From the NCBI GenBank assembly GCA_030637665.1, contig DAOWGA010000307.1:1-8998 (forward strand): a stretch of 8,998 bases of DNA, read 5' to 3'. This DNA comes from Lysobacterales bacterium (lineage in GTDB: Bacteria > Pseudomonadota > Gammaproteobacteria > Xanthomonadales > SZUA-36). Made by a program: the position numbers and the translations under genes. The notes beneath the pieces were generated by a model. The model made no database searches. It was not told the origin of the DNA and saw only the letters and a list, made by a program, of their open reading frames with translations. Shown piece after piece: positions 7,694 to 8,998 of this stretch; position 1 is the stretch's first letter, and every line of letters begins with the position of its first letter.

Positions 7694-8299
7694 ATGAACC
7701 AGATGCCCCTCTACCTGGCTTGCGCCACGTTGCTCTGCGCTTGCAGCCAGGAAGCGCAGAATCCGGAAACTCCATCTAAAGCTGAATTGCCACCCGTTGC
7801 GATAAACGCAGAGGTGGAGATTTCAAGAGCAAAATCGGCTATCGGCATCTTCGCAGCCGCCTTGCAGACCGAGCTCAAAAAGGCCATGCAGGAAGGCGGC
7901 CCGACCAGGGCCATCAGCGTCTGCAATACCGAGGCGATTCCGATTACCCAAAGCGTGGCTTCCGAACAGGGCTTGGAACTCAGCCGGGTCAGTCTCAGGA
8001 ACCGTAATCCTGCCAACGCACCAAACGATTGGCAGAAACCGGTCCTGGAGTCATTCGAAAGGCGCAAAGCCGCCGGTGAAGATCCGGCTGCTCTCAGCTG
8101 GTTTGAAGTCGCGGAAGTTAATGGTCAACATCAATTCCGTTTTATGAAAGCCATCCCGACTGCTCCGCTTTGCCTGCAATGCCACGGCAGCGCCATTGCC
8201 CCCGAGATCAGCGCCCGGCTGGATGAACTTTACCCACAGGACAAGGCAACGGGATTTGAAGCCGGTGACATTCGCGGGGCCTTTGTGGTAATTCAATAA
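7694..8299 (+). CDS. DUF3365 (Tll0287-like) haem lipoprotein, predicted
   Basis: This is a predicted exported lipoprotein of 201 residues with a c-type haem site. The N-terminus is a short hydrophobic signal segment ending in a lipobox-like LCAC, with C17 as the likely lipidated residue, followed by a Pro/Glu-rich spacer. The rest resembles the DUF3365 family. It has a helical N-terminal part with the conserved-looking ISVCNTEA segment (C77) and a C-terminal part with CLQCHG (C160, C163, H164), the covalent haem c motif. The cyanobacterial member Tll0287 is known to have a PAS-like fold and His/Cys haem ligation; C77 is a candidate for the cysteine ligand here. The role is unknown; a redox or gas sensor is an inference. 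The start is uncertain. The ATG at 7694 has AAGG 11 bases upstream but gives a signal peptide with no basic residue, whereas a TTG at 7655 would add R2 and K9. The gene ends 11 bp from convergent gyrA. Confidence 0.8.
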   Translation: MNQMPLYLACATLLCACSQEAQNPETPSKAELPPVAINAEVEISRAKSAIGIFAAALQTELKKAMQEGGPTRAISVCNTEAIPITQSVASEQGLELSRVSLRNRNPANAPNDWQKPVLESFERRKAAGEDPAALSWFEVAEVNGQHQFRFMKAIPTAPLCLQCHGSAIAPEISARLDELYPQDKATGFEAGDIRGAFVVIQ

Positions 8300-8310
8300 G
8301 CTTCCTGGCG

Positions 8311-8998
8311 TTAGTCTTGCTGGCCCTCTTCCTCTTCTTCATGCTCCATCTCGATCCGGGCCAGGCCGACCAGTTTCTCTTCCTGACGCAGGCGGATCAA
8401 TGTGACTCCCTGGGTATTACGGCTCAGGGTGGAGATTTCTCCGGCCCGCGTGCGCACCAGTGTTCCACCATCGGAAATGAGCATGATGTCGTCTTCGCTA
8501 TTCACATGGATGGCAGAGATCAGGGCGCCGTTACGTTTTGAAGTCTGGATGCCGATCACGCCCTGGCCTCCACGGCCCTGGCGCGGATAGTCTTTCGGCA
8601 CGGTGCGCTTGCCGTAGCCATTCTCGGTAACAGTAAGAATATCTCCGTCACCCATTACCAGCATTGACACCACGTGCTGTTTCTCCTGCAGTCGAATACC
8701 GATCACGCCACGAGCCACGCGACCCATGGAGCGGACATCGCTCTCGGAGAAACGAATGCATTTGCCCGAACTTGAAAACAGCATGATGTCCTGTTGACCA
8801 TCGGTCAGGCGGGCATTGACCAGTTCATCATTCTCAGGCAGGTCGATGGCCCAGATTCCGTTCGCCCGTGGCCGCGAGTATTCGGACAGAGGTGTCTTTT
8901 TCACGATACCACTGCGTGTTGCAAAGAACACGTACAAGTCGTCGGGAAATTCCCGTACCGGCAGAACGGCATTGACCCGCTCATCTTTTTCCAGGGGC
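8311..8998 (-). CDS. gyrA: DNA gyrase subunit A (GyrA), C-terminal part, 5' truncated by window edge
   Basis: This is the 3' part of gyrA, encoding 228 residues of the C-terminal DNA-wrapping beta-pinwheel domain. With GyrB, this subunit introduces negative supercoils. The frame is open to the window edge and begins PLEKDERVNAVLPVREF, which aligns with LPLEEGERITAILPV in E. coli GyrA. The gene therefore continues beyond the window, and the TTG at 8937 is internal. Recognisable pinwheel repeats include VFFATRSGIVKKT, IMLFSSSGKCIRF, GYGKRT, RNGALISAIHV, IMLISDGGTLVRTR and NTQGVTLIRL. The visible part covers roughly the last four of the six blades. The catalytic tyrosine, the quinolone-resistance region and the main GyrA-box are outside the window. 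The protein ends in a short acidic tail (MEHEEEEEGQQD), shorter than the long acidic tail of E. coli GyrA. The stop TAA is at 8311-8313. Confidence 0.96.
   Translation of the reverse strand, partial: PLEKDERVNAVLPVREFPDDLYVFFATRSGIVKKTPLSEYSRPRANGIWAIDLPENDELVNARLTDGQQDIMLFSSSGKCIRFSESDVRSMGRVARGVIGIRLQEKQHVVSMLVMGDGDILTVTENGYGKRTVPKDYPRQGRGGQGVIGIQTSKRNGALISAIHVNSEDDIMLISDGGTLVRTRAGEISTLSRNTQGVTLIRLRQEEKLVGLARIEMEHEEEEEGQQD

Noticed and set aside
8317..8590. Plus-strand open frames over the gyrA 3' end
   Set aside because: They are antisense to well-conserved GyrA pinwheel repeats and have no recognisable protein features; the hydrophobic start is the complement of the Glu-rich GyrA tail.

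Overview
This window reads as a normal chromosomal segment of a proteobacterium, most likely a gammaproteobacterium. The reasons are the gene order sucA-sucB-lpd with an lpdG-type lipoamide dehydrogenase, a GyrA tail close to gammaproteobacterial GyrA, and a PilH-like receiver. Base composition is moderately GC-rich and looks even throughout. I see no insertion sequences, tRNA or rRNA genes, CRISPR arrays or phage genes. I cannot name the genus from sequence alone.

Layout: (1) Positions 1-5181 (+) hold the 2-oxoglutarate dehydrogenase complex: sucA (E1, 5' end cut by the window edge), sucB (E2, start overlapping the sucA stop as ATGA) and lpd (E3). Together they convert 2-oxoglutarate to succinyl-CoA in the TCA cycle. 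(2) Positions 5235-6248 (+) hold an AcuI/YhdH-type medium-chain reductase in the same direction, where sucCD might have been expected. (3) Positions 6251-8299 (+) look like a separate small transcription unit. It has a good sigma70-like promoter directly after the reductase stop, then a single-domain PilH-like response regulator, a Prx5-type peroxiredoxin, an OsmC-family thiol protein and a predicted lipoprotein with a CxxCH haem motif of the DUF3365/Tll0287 type. The gaps are short, so the four are plausibly co-transcribed, and three of them point to redox or peroxide chemistry. (4) Positions 8311-8998 (-) hold the 3' end of gyrA, convergent with the haem lipoprotein gene and only 11 bp from it.

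The core genes are ordinary. The most interesting part is the small redox cassette: peroxiredoxin, OsmC protein and haem lipoprotein behind a lone receiver domain. That these act as one system is inference from adjacency, not something the sequence proves. All stretches between genes are under about 75 bp.
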